Source: Parathielavia appendiculata (lineage: Eukaryota; Ascomycota; Sordariomycetes; Sordariales; Chaetomiaceae). From it: DNA of 64,000 bases. The stretch lies in NCBI RefSeq assembly GCF_033297405.1, contig NW_026944231.1:44484-108483 (forward strand). The letters are read 5' to 3'. The translations under genes and the position numbers were made by a program. The stretch's first letter is position 1; each line of letters starts with the position of its first letter. The notes beneath the pieces are model-generated. The model made no database searches. It was not told where the DNA came from and saw only the letters and a program-made list of their open reading frames with translations. Below are positions 10,230-21,011 of this stretch, piece by piece.

Positions 10230-13200
10230 GTTCGTTCTAGCGCTCTACTGTGACACCGCCAGCCGCAACGACTACATGTTACAGATGATATCTTAGTGAT
10301 CAATTACTAGAACCCGGCTAACGGCCTGGGAACAATGGGTTGTTAACTCACCCCATTGGAGAGTAAATTCCAAGATAGCGAGATCGAGTGTCAAATGCTT
10401 ATCGAGCTCTACTTATAAACGTTACAAATCGAGTTCGTAATGGGAGCGCGAGCTAAACTTCACGCATTCCTTTGGATATCACCTGGCGGCTTCGTGAAGA
10501 CCGCCTCGAGAGTGAGCGCTCCCCACTCACACTACGAAAATGGGTCGCCGATATACCTCGTTCAGCTCTGGGGTCTGGATGCACTACATTGTCAGAATTC
10601 TACGGCCGAACACATCCGACAGACAGCCCGAATCGCAAATAGGGGTTTGTCCTGCCATAGCGGCTCAGGGGCTCGGGGTCTGCAACTCCAGGGCATGTCC
10701 CGATTCGGCATACACAGTCAGCCTGATTGCTTTTCAGCCGCCAGTTGAGACAATGGAATCACTTGTAACACACCAACGAAAATGAGCTCTTCCGCCGCGC
10801 ACAGCTATTCCAACCGAAAGAAGATTCTGTCGCTGACCTTGATGTTTATCCTCTTTACGTGAGCTCAAAGAATGCCATCTTCATGCTCGAATCGTTGGGC
10901 GCTGGCATCGAGCTCGTGGAGATGGCGCTGTTGGAGCACGACTAGGAGATGTCGCGTCGAAGAAGGGGCAAGTGTGGGAGAACACCCACCGTCTCTTGCC
11001 GCACCTAGGCGAGCCGTTTCAGTCAGCCAATGAGGACTCTCAACTCGCATGCAAGCGTAAACACACGATAAGGTAGATCTCGTACGCGCATTCTCCTGTC
11101 TCATCCACTCCTGAAGAACGCTGAGGACTAACATGGGCAGGCCTTCCATATCAACACTGCATATGACGGCCGAGTCAACCTCAACGATAGTCGCTCCGTG
11201 CGCCTCATATCCATCGTTGGCAAGGTGTTCCTCCCCTTCAGCGCCAGCTCCTCCATCTTGGAACTCAATTCCTTACCTTCGGGGTCCAGCATATGAACGC
11301 CAACCCAGACTTCTGGGTCCTACGGGTCACAGCAATTCCGATGACCATGATCATACTTGCTATCTGCAAGTCAGTGAGGACGATAGTTCAAAGGCTTAGC
11401 GGCCGGATCTTGCGCGCCTAGGCGCGCCCGGCTTCAGTACGCTGGCGTATGATGGTCGGGCTGGCGGATGATGGTCAGGGCTTTGCTAGGAGGATCACTA
11501 AGAGCTTGTCGCTGGTGAATGCGGCTGAACTGAGCGATGTCCAGCAGCCGTTGCAGGCTGTTTGATTGAGCCTGATAGGAATTTGTCTTCTGACTCTCTT
11601 ACTCCTACTGGTATACTACCTTGGGGCATATTTATGTGCTTGCCGCTGCCTACAATGTGTCGAAACCCTGAACCAGGTGTAATCTGAGTAGCTGTGTTCT
11701 CGGCTTCTAGCGGCAAGATTCGAAGCCCACGTAGAAGTGGTTACTTGTCCCAGGAATGCGCTTTGTTGAGACGCTTCACATAGTAAGTGCAAACCCCGGA
11801 AACGAGCAGAAAGATTAGTTGAGGGAGGGACTCAGAATACTAGAGTAGACGGGGGAAACAGTGAGACTGTGCTTGAGCTCTTTGGTACCATTACTCTTAG
11901 GAAAGCTCGTGAAGTAAGGTACTAGGTAACTTGTATTAGGCACTGACTTTAGTTGAGCCTCCGCTCTATCGAATCCATCCGACCCCCTTGTCCGTTACCT
12001 TGGTAGCTAGTATTGGTGTGGTTGCACGAGGAACCAAACTGTGGGCAGGGTGCAGACCTCAGGGAAACCCTGCAGAAGGGCTGCGCACTGACCACTGGCA
12101 AGCCCCACCACTGGGCTTGCCAGCTCCTCATCGAAGCTACAGGACTGCGACCCTAACCCTGGCACGGGCAATGCCCGTGACAGTAGCATAGTCGATCCAA
12201 CCATGGTACATAATTCCTGTATATAGGGGAAAGTCACGGTCTCTGCTGCCGTGGTGCGGTGAGCACTACTGTGTAAATGCAACGACATACGGGTCATCTT
12301 GGGGTGTACCTCCGTAGGCATTGATTGTGCTCCCCTTGTCCCGAAAATTGTCGGCTTGAAATCGTCCCTTTTGCGACGGTTGGCGATTGTACGCTCGTCA
12401 GGCAGCAACCAGGCTTGGCGATAATATTGGCCTGCAAGTGAGCAAGGCAAACATGATGACCAGGCTTCTGAGATGCCCACATTGGCCAGGTGGTTTCCTG
12501 GCGGGCTGCCGCATCCCTGGACAGCAAAAGCGGCTGTCATTGGCCGCCAGCGTGCTGATCACACCATCTCGGGCGCGCAGAAACAAATCAGGCGCATTGA
12601 AAACAGTGTGGCTGATTGAATCCGCACGTACCATTACGGAGTACGGCAACTAAGAATGTCTTGCTTCCCCGCCAACGGCATGGTCTCGGCCTAGCCTGAG
12701 CTTATTGACTAAAAGGCGTCTGAATGCTGACCAAAGCTGCGCCACGCGTGGAGAGCGAGAGATACAGATATAAGGCTAAGCACGCCGCTGTATGTACTGG
12801 CGATTCGTGGATTGCGCTGTTGCCCGTGACTCTGATCGTAGTGCACCGGCATGGTGTGTTTGGCGCGCGAGTTGCTTATTTGTGTGCCCGTCGACACCAG
12901 AACTTGCACAGTGCTTGGTGTTATCTGGAAAGTGTACTGTCACTTTCGACGAATGAGATGAATTGAATGCCCAGCTGGAAAGCCGCATGGCGAGCTAAGT
13001 GGCCAGCAGGCCAGTGGGCCCGGCGCTTAACGTTTGCTCTCTGGCCCAGATTCCCGTGTGCTGCCCCCGTTGGAACAAGACGGAGGCGAGCACTGCCATT
13101 GTTCTTCAGATCCACGATTTGGACAGTTGAGGTCAAATGATTCCACAAGCGGGACTCTGATCTCTTACTTCCTGAGAGCCTTCAAAATACTAGGAGATTT

Positions 13201-13619
13201 CAAAAACAACGTTGCCAGCGATGTTCAAAGGATGACTACCAGTATGTGTTAGTTTTCATGTTTCTTGGACCACCGCCATCGCCAGTTAATTTCGCAGACC
13301 CGAACTTGCAGATGCCCCGTCCGACCAGTGAAGTTCAAAGGGCTTGCTTCGGCGGTTGGAAAACTTCCGTGAGCACCGCCGCTCGCTGTTCCTCCCAACC
13401 AACACCCTGGGCAGGTCTGCAGATTCCCTTCCCCAGCCGTGTCCAAAGGACATGGCCGGCGCGAGTGGGGTTCGTCGGAACCCTGGTCAAATCCGCCCAG
13501 GGGACTCTCCCCTTCTGTCCTCCGGCGCTAGGTTCGAGGGGCGACGATCTCGTGAGGGTACTCGAACCGGCTACTGATCTAGCAAAGGCTTTCTCCTTCC
13601 GAATCCCTCTTCATGCGTC
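10230..13619. other. Gene-poor spacer, no gene recognised
   Basis: I found no supported gene. The longest open frame (minus strand, about 12540-12007) has no recognisable domain and overlaps several other chance frames. A perfect 11-bp hairpin lies at 12095-12123. The composition suggests old, decayed accessory DNA. Confidence 0.5.
12095..12123. repeat. Perfect 11-bp inverted repeat with 7-nt loop
   Basis: CTGGCAAGCCC (12095-12105) pairs exactly with GGGCTTGCCAG (12113-12123) across a 7-nt loop. It lies in the gene-poor region, not next to a called gene. It could be a chance palindrome or a relic of a mobile element. Confidence 0.5.
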
Positions 13620-13647
13620 ATGATCTTGACCACACTTGTCTCAACAA

Positions 13648-15997
13648 TGGAGTCAGACTCAGCTCTACCAGGCCCGGCAACCACGTCTCCCACCATGGCC
13701 TTCCCCCCTGTCGAGTCGCGGAAAGACGCCATTGTCGTACTGCGTAGGGACTCGGCTTCCTCACGCAGCAGTTCGCACAACAGTTCTGCGACTCCCACAC
13801 ACAGCAGTCCTCGGCCTACACCAACCCGCGATTTAACCTCGGGCCACAACTTGCACTCGGGTCCAACAGCCCTCCTTTGACCCCCATACCCGGGAATCTC
13901 TTGCAGCCTGTCGATGAAGAACCCTTTACCCCCAGTTCCACAATCGTTGAGTTCGGTGATCTGGGGCGAGGGCATGTCCCATCCGCGGCCCAGCTGGTTG
14001 AGAGCGTTGCCCGGTCCTTCAGCCAGTCTCGCGTGGGCGCCTCCGAGTCTCGCTCCAACAGCAAGGCCCGTTTGGGACAGGACAATCGCGACGGTCGCGA
14101 AGGGCGGGAGAGCAGGGATCAAAGCCGGAGTAGGTCCGTGGCTACTCCGACGGCGCCGAGGGAGTCCAGAGACCGGTCACAGTCCACCCAACGCAGATCG
14201 AGCAATGCAAAAGACGCTCGAGGCACGGCCACCGATAGAAATGCGACCAGCGACCGTGGTCTGGCAGAAGAGCGGATCAACAGGTTCCTTCAGTCGATGG
14301 CTCAACAAGCGGCCCAGAGCTCCGAGAGCGAGCTGCTGCAGGAGAACAAGAGCCTGTATCAGCGAATCGCCGCATTGCAACGCACCGAACGCGAACTTCT
14401 GGCCGAGAACCAAGATCTCACCCGTAAGCTCGCGGCGCTGAAACAACATCACGAACGCCGAGCACGTCAGTGGAACGAAGGAATACGTCGCAAAGAGACC
14501 GAGTACGAGGCTCGGATGCGCGAGTTGGGCAAACAGTTGTTGGATCTTGTCAGCAAGAACCCGCAGAAATTGCCCGGCATCCTGTCGGATGAGGAGATCT
14601 CGGCCTGGTTCGATGAGCAAGATGGGGCCTGGAACAAGTGGGCAACGACCTTTGGGCACCAAGACGCCAACCGGCTCGCCGACGGTCTTCACCCCCTTCA
14701 ACTCCAAGAGCTTTGTGGCGATGTCAAGGCTTTTGTCCGCATGACAGAGTCTGGGACCCTCCCGCCGGAAATCGTCGGCGGCGGCAAAGAGGCCTTGCAC
14801 ACTCTCCTCAACGGCATGCTAGCCAACTTTATCTGCGACGAGATTATTGCCTCCCCCATGTGGGTGTTCGTCGCTGCGTCGCTCGGCACCTTGGAAAGCC
14901 CCGGCATTTTCCCTGCCAAAGCCCTACCTAGTTTGCCCGGGGTTGGCTTCCGCATGGACATGAACAGCTTCAGCGAAGTGGCACCTCTCCGACCTGGCAA
15001 CCCTGTTCAGACACCACGCAGCCCGCAATTCCCGCCGCCTCTGATCACATCCATGATGCCGGCACTCGGCAGCGGAGCATCTTTCCTCGGACTTCCCCTG
15101 AAGCCTGACATGGAGCGACTTGTTCGCATGCTCACAGACGGTTTGTTGGCCTTCCATCAAGTTGTCTCGCAAGATCATGGCTAACCTACTGGACTGATTT
15201 CGACAGCCCAGGATGAAGACACAAGAGTAGCCGGCCATCATTGGCGGGCTGAGATGATGTGACTGTTCGCCGATGGCGGCTTCAGCTTGAAGGACGTTGC
15301 AGATGCAGGTCGAAACGAATCCCGTCGCTCGTTTGTTGAATCACGCCTCAACTACGCGAGAAAGCTGAAGGAGCGCTTCCTTGGCGGATCCGCCCGGTTC
15401 CTGCTACAAGATCAAGACGCGAGCGGAATCGAGCGGCTTGAGCGCATGTTGAGTGACATGATCGACGATGCGTTGAGATTCTCCTGCAGACTGTGGACTC
15501 GTGTAGCACCCCACCGCTTGCATGGTTGGAAGGATCTCGGAAGCAAGGAAGTCAGAGCCGCCACCCCGCTTGTCACCCTTTGCCACGCCCAAGTCGAAGT
15601 CGAATCTCGCACTCACCGGAGCGGGACCCCGAAAGACAAACCTTCTGGTTCACCGCAAGAAAGCCAGACCGAGCAACCGATCGTCATGGTCGTGCAGCCT
15701 GCCGTGGTGACCGACAGTATCAGCCTTCCAGGGATCAATGTGAGCAATGATGGTGTAGCTCTGGTCTGGTTGAGGGCCAGGGTCATGTTGGCGGGCCCAA
15801 TGGCTGTCGAGGTTGGAGAATCATCACCTGCAGGAGTTGGGACCCAGACCTCACCAAGACCGGATAACGAACCCAGTCCAGCCGCATTGAACATATCAGG
15901 AAGCGGAACAAGCTCAGCGCCAGTACCTGGCACGCCCAAGGCTTTCGAGATGTTGCCTGCCTCGTCCTTCAAGCCATCAGGGGATGCCCCATCATAG
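13648..15997 (+). pseudogene. Conserved-type coiled-coil protein gene with a frame disruption and an in-frame stop
   Basis: From the ATG at 13648 the first frame encodes MESDSALPGPATTSPTMAF… to about 13745. The reading then continues one frame over (QQFAQQFCD…SPPLTPIPGNLLQPVDEEPF) and stays open to about 15180. This part holds a Ser/Arg-rich stretch, a coiled coil around 14300-14560 (ESELLQENKSLYQRIAALQR, then ENQDLTRKLAALKQHHERR) and a globular region. A likely intron (about 15160-15210, ending GCCCAG) leads to RAEMM, then a TGA at 15260-15262, then LFADGGFSLKDVADAGRNES and an open frame to 15997. The gene therefore needs one frame change near 13750 and read-through of one stop. The stop sits where a CGA codon would fit, a C-to-T change. 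I do not know the function. Confidence 0.6.
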
Positions 15998-16765
15998 GAC
16001 CAGGGCGTCTTCTATTGATGAGCGAGTGCATGGACGATGACTAAAGGCGCCGCAAGGAAGGAGGCCATCATATCAGGGCGATATGACGGTGTTCGGAACT
16101 CGGTTGGTTTCAATAACTGGGTGCGCCACACAGGATCCATGACGATTGAGGGTCGAAGAGAAAGCCAACCCCGGCAGGCGGCCTTCACGAACTAGGGATT
16201 TTCGGGGAGGGGAAGATGGCGCTAGGATACCTATATACGGGCTGTTTCAGCAATGATTGATTTCCAGTTTAGCGGTTTAGCGTTTGATTCACAGTTTTGG
16301 GACAATAAATAACGTTACCCTGTTTTCGCCCGCGTTACGTCATGTTGACAAGCGAAAATACGTTGTGTGCCTGTCCGTTCAATGACCCCATTCATTTCCG
16401 AATATCCTGAGTGTTGTAGAGCGTTCACTGCGAGCATAACCGGAGTCTCTCATGGACAAGGGAGACGATGAGAGGTGAGGACTATGAAGGGCTGCAGATA
16501 TCAAGGGCAAGTCTCTGTTGCCCGTAAGAACGACCAATGTAATGTAGCAATGACATGAGTGAATAATAACTACAAGCTTTCGGTATTGGTGCGTGTAGAT
16601 CTGGGTATAGAGACCAGACAGGAACAACTCCAATCTCCAAAAAGCCTGAGGTGGACGGCAGGATGGCGAGGAGTTGATCATTCTACTGGATAGCACAAAT
16701 CCAACAACATATATACAGACTCACCCCTACCGCCACCACCACGCTTGCTCTTTTTCACCCGCTCA
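15998..16765. other. Spacer between the coiled-coil gene and the GH6 gene
   Basis: Nothing gene-like is visible. It includes the 3' flanks of two genes that converge here. Confidence 0.6.
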
Positions 16766-17968
16766 TTAAAACAACTTAAAGACGGAGGGATCGGCGTTCT
16801 TCACAAGCATCTGCGCGTACTCGTCGAACCACTCTCCAGCCCTCGGCGCGCCGGTCATGCCGCACTGGCCGTCGCTCTCACCGCCGGGCTTGACCCAAAC
16901 GAGGGCATCCACAACGGTGTTGTTAGTGTTGGTGGTGGGCGCCGGACCAAAGCCAGCGGGGTGGACGTTGCACCACTCGCCCCTGTGAAGAACAATTAGC
17001 ACACCTGAAAGGCGCAACAGGTTGGAGATCACAGATATTTACCATTCCTTCCGGGCACCAGGAAGATGCACGCGGCCCTGGTCGACGATGAAGTGGGCCG
17101 GGAGGCCCTCAGCCTTGAGGTGCGGGGCGAGGGACGAGGCGAAGTGAGACTCATCCCACGAGTTGCTCCACTCAGTGTAGTTCTCGCGCACGACGGCGTT
17201 GAAGGGGTTGTAGTTGGAAACGTTGGTGACGAAGCCACGGACCTTCTTGCCCTCGCCGGCCATCTTGAGCACAGTGGCGAACTCCTTGGCGGCCAGGGGC
17301 AGGTTGCCGTCCCAACCAAGCCAGCCGCCGTGGGTAGCATCAATATAAAGATGCACATGGTCGTACTGCAGGCTGGCAATGGCGTGGGCAATTCCCTCCC
17401 GGTAGATGGGGGCGGCATTCGCACACAGCTCAATGCCCATGTTGGTGACCAGGTTGCCCAACGAGTCGGGCTCGAGAACGATGGCGAAGGTGAGGTCCTT
17501 GGCCGCCGCCACCTTCTCGGCGTAGGGCTTGATGAACTCCTTCTTGTACCGCTCGAGGCCGTTCTCGCCGCTCTTCAGCTCACCGGCACTCTCGCCAGCG
17601 CTGCAGTCGCGGTCCGGGAGGTTGTAGAGCACCAGACCAACGATCTGTTTCTTGCCGGTCCACTTTTGCGCCTTGCGGGCGTCGGCAATGGCGTCGTCGA
17701 TGTTGGAGAGGTCGGCGATCTTGGAGACCCACACGAAAGAGCTGGTTTGCTGCACCTTCCAGGTCTTAAGGGTGTTGAGAACATCCCCCTTGAACAGGAA
17801 CGACCGCAGGGTCTGGTCCAGCTTGGCCGCCCATTTGGGGTTGACGAATTGTGTCTTGCCCTGGAACGGGTTCACATCACCACTCCCTGCGCGTGGCTGC
17901 TTGGGACTGGGGGCAGCAGCCACAAGGCCGCCGGTGGCGAGGGCCGCGAGCAAGGACGAGGGACGCAT
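16766..17968 (-). CDS. GH6 family cellulase (endoglucanase/cellobiohydrolase II type) without a cellulose-binding module
   Basis: Two exons (17968-17043 and 16982-16766, 60-nt intron) encode 380 residues. The ATG at 17968 is followed by a signal peptide (MRPSSLLAALATGGLVAAAP), so the enzyme is secreted. The GH6 core contains YNLPDRDC near residue 115 and LEPDSLGNLVTN near residue 166. By comparison with Trichoderma Cel6A these carry the two key aspartates (here about D121 and D168). The C-terminal WVKPGGESDGQCG holds the conserved loop Asp. There is no CBM1 or Ser/Thr linker. The ESDGQCG variant, as I recall it, resembles the short GH6 enzymes of the Humicola Cel6B type. Role: hydrolysis of beta-1,4-glucan during plant biomass breakdown. 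Whether it is endo- or exo-acting cannot be settled here. Confidence 0.92.
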
Positions 17969-19156
17969 CGTCAGTGGTAAAAGACTGGTGCTGGAGAGCG
18001 AGCGTGAAGGAGAGACAAGACCAGGAAGATCCGAGGACTGAAGACTCGACTCAGAGTGAGGAAACCTGACCAATTACCCATAGCTGTCTGCGAGGAAGAC
18101 GGTGTTCTTATACTGGAGACCATCGTCAACCGGCACCTCACCTTCCGTTTATTGCCGGGCGGATGGGCCGTGTCGACCGGCTGGTTCCGTGGGTCCAAGG
18201 CACCATGGCAGCCAAGGCGGCGAGGGTGGCCTGGCGGGGAGGAGATTGCGTGCCGGTGCCATGGACTGAATATGAAGAGGGCCCGCCCGGGACGGCACCA
18301 TGTGTTGGCAGGCTAAGCTCTTGGCCGGGAGTGCGGCTCCGGATGGCTATCCGAACATCCGCTGAGCATCTCCACTGCCTCAAACGGGCAAGAGACAAAC
18401 ATTCCGCGTCGAGATTGGAATCCATCATGAAGCTGCCACTACGCATTAGCACATGAGTCCGTCATCGCTAGAGACAAGGGATGAAGACCGACCTACCTTA
18501 GCAATGCCTGATCTGAGCGTCGGGTGAATTGAACAGTCTCCCAAGATTCGCGACCCCTGGCAACCTCTGGGCCCCCACCGAAATTCGCTCAAACCGGGGA
18601 ACGCAAGACTGTTGTCTTCGCTTGAATAGATTAACGTTACCTGCTAATCACTCAGCATCCCGCTTGGAAATAGAGAAATTGCAGTCATGCAATGGGATGG
18701 AAATAGCACCCACAGGTCTCTTCAAGTAATGTGGTTGCGTTGCGCCGAGATCGCCAAGGGTTTGAAGTCAGGGCGGTGCCGGCCCGGCACCACGACGACA
18801 AAGAACGTCGTTCTAGAAGCCGAACTTCTTCCTCGGCGCGCGGGAAGCAAGGAGAGGCAAAATGCGGGGCAGTGGGATGAAGTCTCCAGAAACACCACAG
18901 CCAAGAAACCGAGGAAATGACTAATGCCTGCCAAATGCTGCAACTTTGTCTGTCAGCCCAGCCAAAACAGTAAACTGTCTCATATTTCGAACAGAAACCG
19001 ACTTTCAGGCGCTCTCGATTCACTCTTCTGTCATTTAACTCAGCACACCGTAGCTCAGCGCCTAAGACAAGCGCAATTCCTTGCATACCCCCGGATTGGA
19101 CCCCCGAACCAAGCCCTGGTCGTCGCCCGGATCGAAAGATCAATTGGTGACCCACG
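17969..19156. other. Shared divergent promoter region between the GH6 cellulase and RIB1
   Basis: About 1.19 kb separates the two start codons, which point away from each other. No open frame with recognisable features is present. Regulators of both genes should bind here, but I did not assign individual sites. Confidence 0.5.
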
Positions 19157-20314
19157 ATGCCCGGCTCCGACGCGGGAAACCAGCAATCCGATGGGACTCA
19201 GCTTCCGTCCTTCTACTCTCCGCGTGCAGATGCGCGTGCCACGTCGCACAGCGATCAAGACGTTGAACATGCCGATTTCTCCCTTTCTGCCCCAGAAAAC
19301 ACCGCTTCTTCGACCATTGAAGATGAACCGAGCCCATTTACGCAAGCGCCCACGCCATTGACACAACCGCCACCGCCGTGCCTCCTCTCCCCCGCATTTA
19401 CACCGCCGTCAACACCGGGAACTGCGACGCCGAGAAGTACAGAGGCGGGTGTACCCCGTGAACCGCGTAGCATTCCAGTCGACAGCTCAATACCAACTGG
19501 AGGGTGTGGCACCAAGCAACCCCGGCTGCTCGAGACCTTGCCACAGGTCGAATGCATCGTGCGCGCGCGGATACCTACGACCACGGGGGCTGAGATGTTC
19601 CTGCATCTCTACACGAACAATGTGGACAACAAGGAACATCTGGCCATTGTGTTTGGAGGGAACATTCGGAGCAAGTCCCTGGACGCCGTGAGGGAGGGCG
19701 AGACGGAGATGGATCGACTCGTGAGAGGCGCTTACACAGGGCGCCTGTTCCCCGGCAGGACAACCAGCGGCCTCTCAACACCCACGCCAGACGGCCCGAC
19801 CAGCGCTTCGGAGGCATCACAAGCGCCACCCCTGGTCAGGATACACAGCGAATGCTATACCGGCGAGACAGTTTGGTCGGCGCGCTGCGATTGTGGAGAG
19901 CAGCTTGACGAAGCGGCGAGGCTCATGTCTCTGCCCGGCAATAAATCTGGGGGCATTATCATTTACCTGAGGCAAGAGGGGCGTGGCATCGGGTTGGGGG
20001 AGAAGCTCAAGGCGTACAATCTCCAGGACCTGGGATCCGATACGGTCGAGGCAAACCTTCTTCTTCGCCATCCGGCCGACGCCCGTAGTTACGGTCTGGC
20101 CACGGCCATGCTGCTCGACCTTGGGCAGAAGGAGATTCGACTCCTGACAAATAATCCAGACAAGATCCGCGCCGTCGAAGGGCCCCACCGCGAGATTGTC
20201 GTTAAGGAGAGAGTCCCCATGGTACCCTTGTCGTGGAAGGGCAAGGGCGGTTTCAGAGCGCCAGAGGTTGAGGGTTATTTGAAGACAAAGGTTTGCGCCC
20301 TCCCTGCTCCGTGA
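19157..20314 (+). CDS. RIB1: GTP cyclohydrolase II (riboflavin biosynthesis, first step)
   Basis: One exon encodes 385 residues. The first ~125 residues are Pro/Ser/Thr-rich and probably disordered, a usual extension in filamentous fungi. The catalytic domain follows. The zinc site is HSECYTGETVWSARCDCG, whose three cysteines have the same spacing as in the E. coli enzyme (C-x10-C-x-C). The active-site segment is IYLRQEGRGIGLGEKLKAYN, and the end of the domain has RLLTNNPDKI. The enzyme opens GTP to the 2,5-diamino-6-ribosylamino-pyrimidinone phosphate, releasing formate and pyrophosphate. The insert between 19740 and 19830 (a Ser/Thr/Pro loop inside the domain) is also typical of fungal versions. 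Confidence 0.95.
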   Translation: MPGSDAGNQQSDGTQLPSFYSPRADARATSHSDQDVEHADFSLSAPENTASSTIEDEPSPFTQAPTPLTQPPPPCLLSPAFTPPSTPGTATPRSTEAGVPREPRSIPVDSSIPTGGCGTKQPRLLETLPQVECIVRARIPTTTGAEMFLHLYTNNVDNKEHLAIVFGGNIRSKSLDAVREGETEMDRLVRGAYTGRLFPGRTTSGLSTPTPDGPTSASEASQAPPLVRIHSECYTGETVWSARCDCGEQLDEAARLMSLPGNKSGGIIIYLRQEGRGIGLGEKLKAYNLQDLGSDTVEANLLLRHPADARSYGLATAMLLDLGQKEIRLLTNNPDKIRAVEGPHREIVVKERVPMVPLSWKGKGGFRAPEVEGYLKTKVCALPAP

Positions 20315-21011
20315 TTCCGGCCAGTCGTGAAGCTGACTTGCACTTGATCACAGATCGAGAAAATGGGCCACATGCTGGACTTAGCAAACCTACCGCATTG
20401 AAGGATCCAGGACTTAGTGATGCCTTGTAATCCATCTGTATTTGCCATGGATACCTTTTGCATGGATTTGGCGTTAGTCTATTGGGCATCTCGGCCTCCG
20501 CCGAGAATAAGAGGATCTACATTCCTGGCGTTGGTGTGTCTGGGCTAGCACTAACATTTAGATTGTCGGGTTCGCTCTTGTTATACGTTCGTGGACCAAA
20601 TCCCTTAATGCTTCAAGGCCTTCTCAACAGCCAGCCCTAATCATGTACATACCTCGCAGATACTAGTAAAGAATAGCATCTTCGACGATCATGTGAGATC
20701 TGAAGTCGGTCGGAGTTTCGGCTCAGGGATTAATTCCCAACTTCCCGATTCAGGGTGAGGGTTCCGTGGTTATCGATAAGTAAGGCACTCCGATCCTCCG
20801 ATTAAGACAATCGGCACTTGGCCGAGAGCTCGTGCGTCAAGGCGCCGTCATCCCGCACGGAGAAACCGCGACGCCGCCCGACCGAATTATCCCTCGCTCC
20901 ATGTTGTCAGGCGTGTAGTATTCGTCTAACCCCAGGCATTTTGCCAACGGTTCAAAGTGGTTCTTTGACGGAACCAACTACCATTTCTGCTCGTCTCCCG
21001 ATTCTCCCACA
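20315..21011. other. Spacer upstream of the coilin-like gene
   Basis: No supported gene. This is the promoter region of the following gene and the 3' flank of RIB1. Confidence 0.6.

Noticed and set aside
12007..12540. Minus-strand 177-codon frame in the gene-poor region
   Set aside because: No recognisable family or motif. It overlaps other chance frames and the hairpin at 12095.
17066..17980. A 304-codon open frame on the plus strand opposite the GH6 gene
   Set aside because: It mirrors the GH6 exon codon for codon and has no domain. Long antisense frames are common opposite GC-rich fungal genes.
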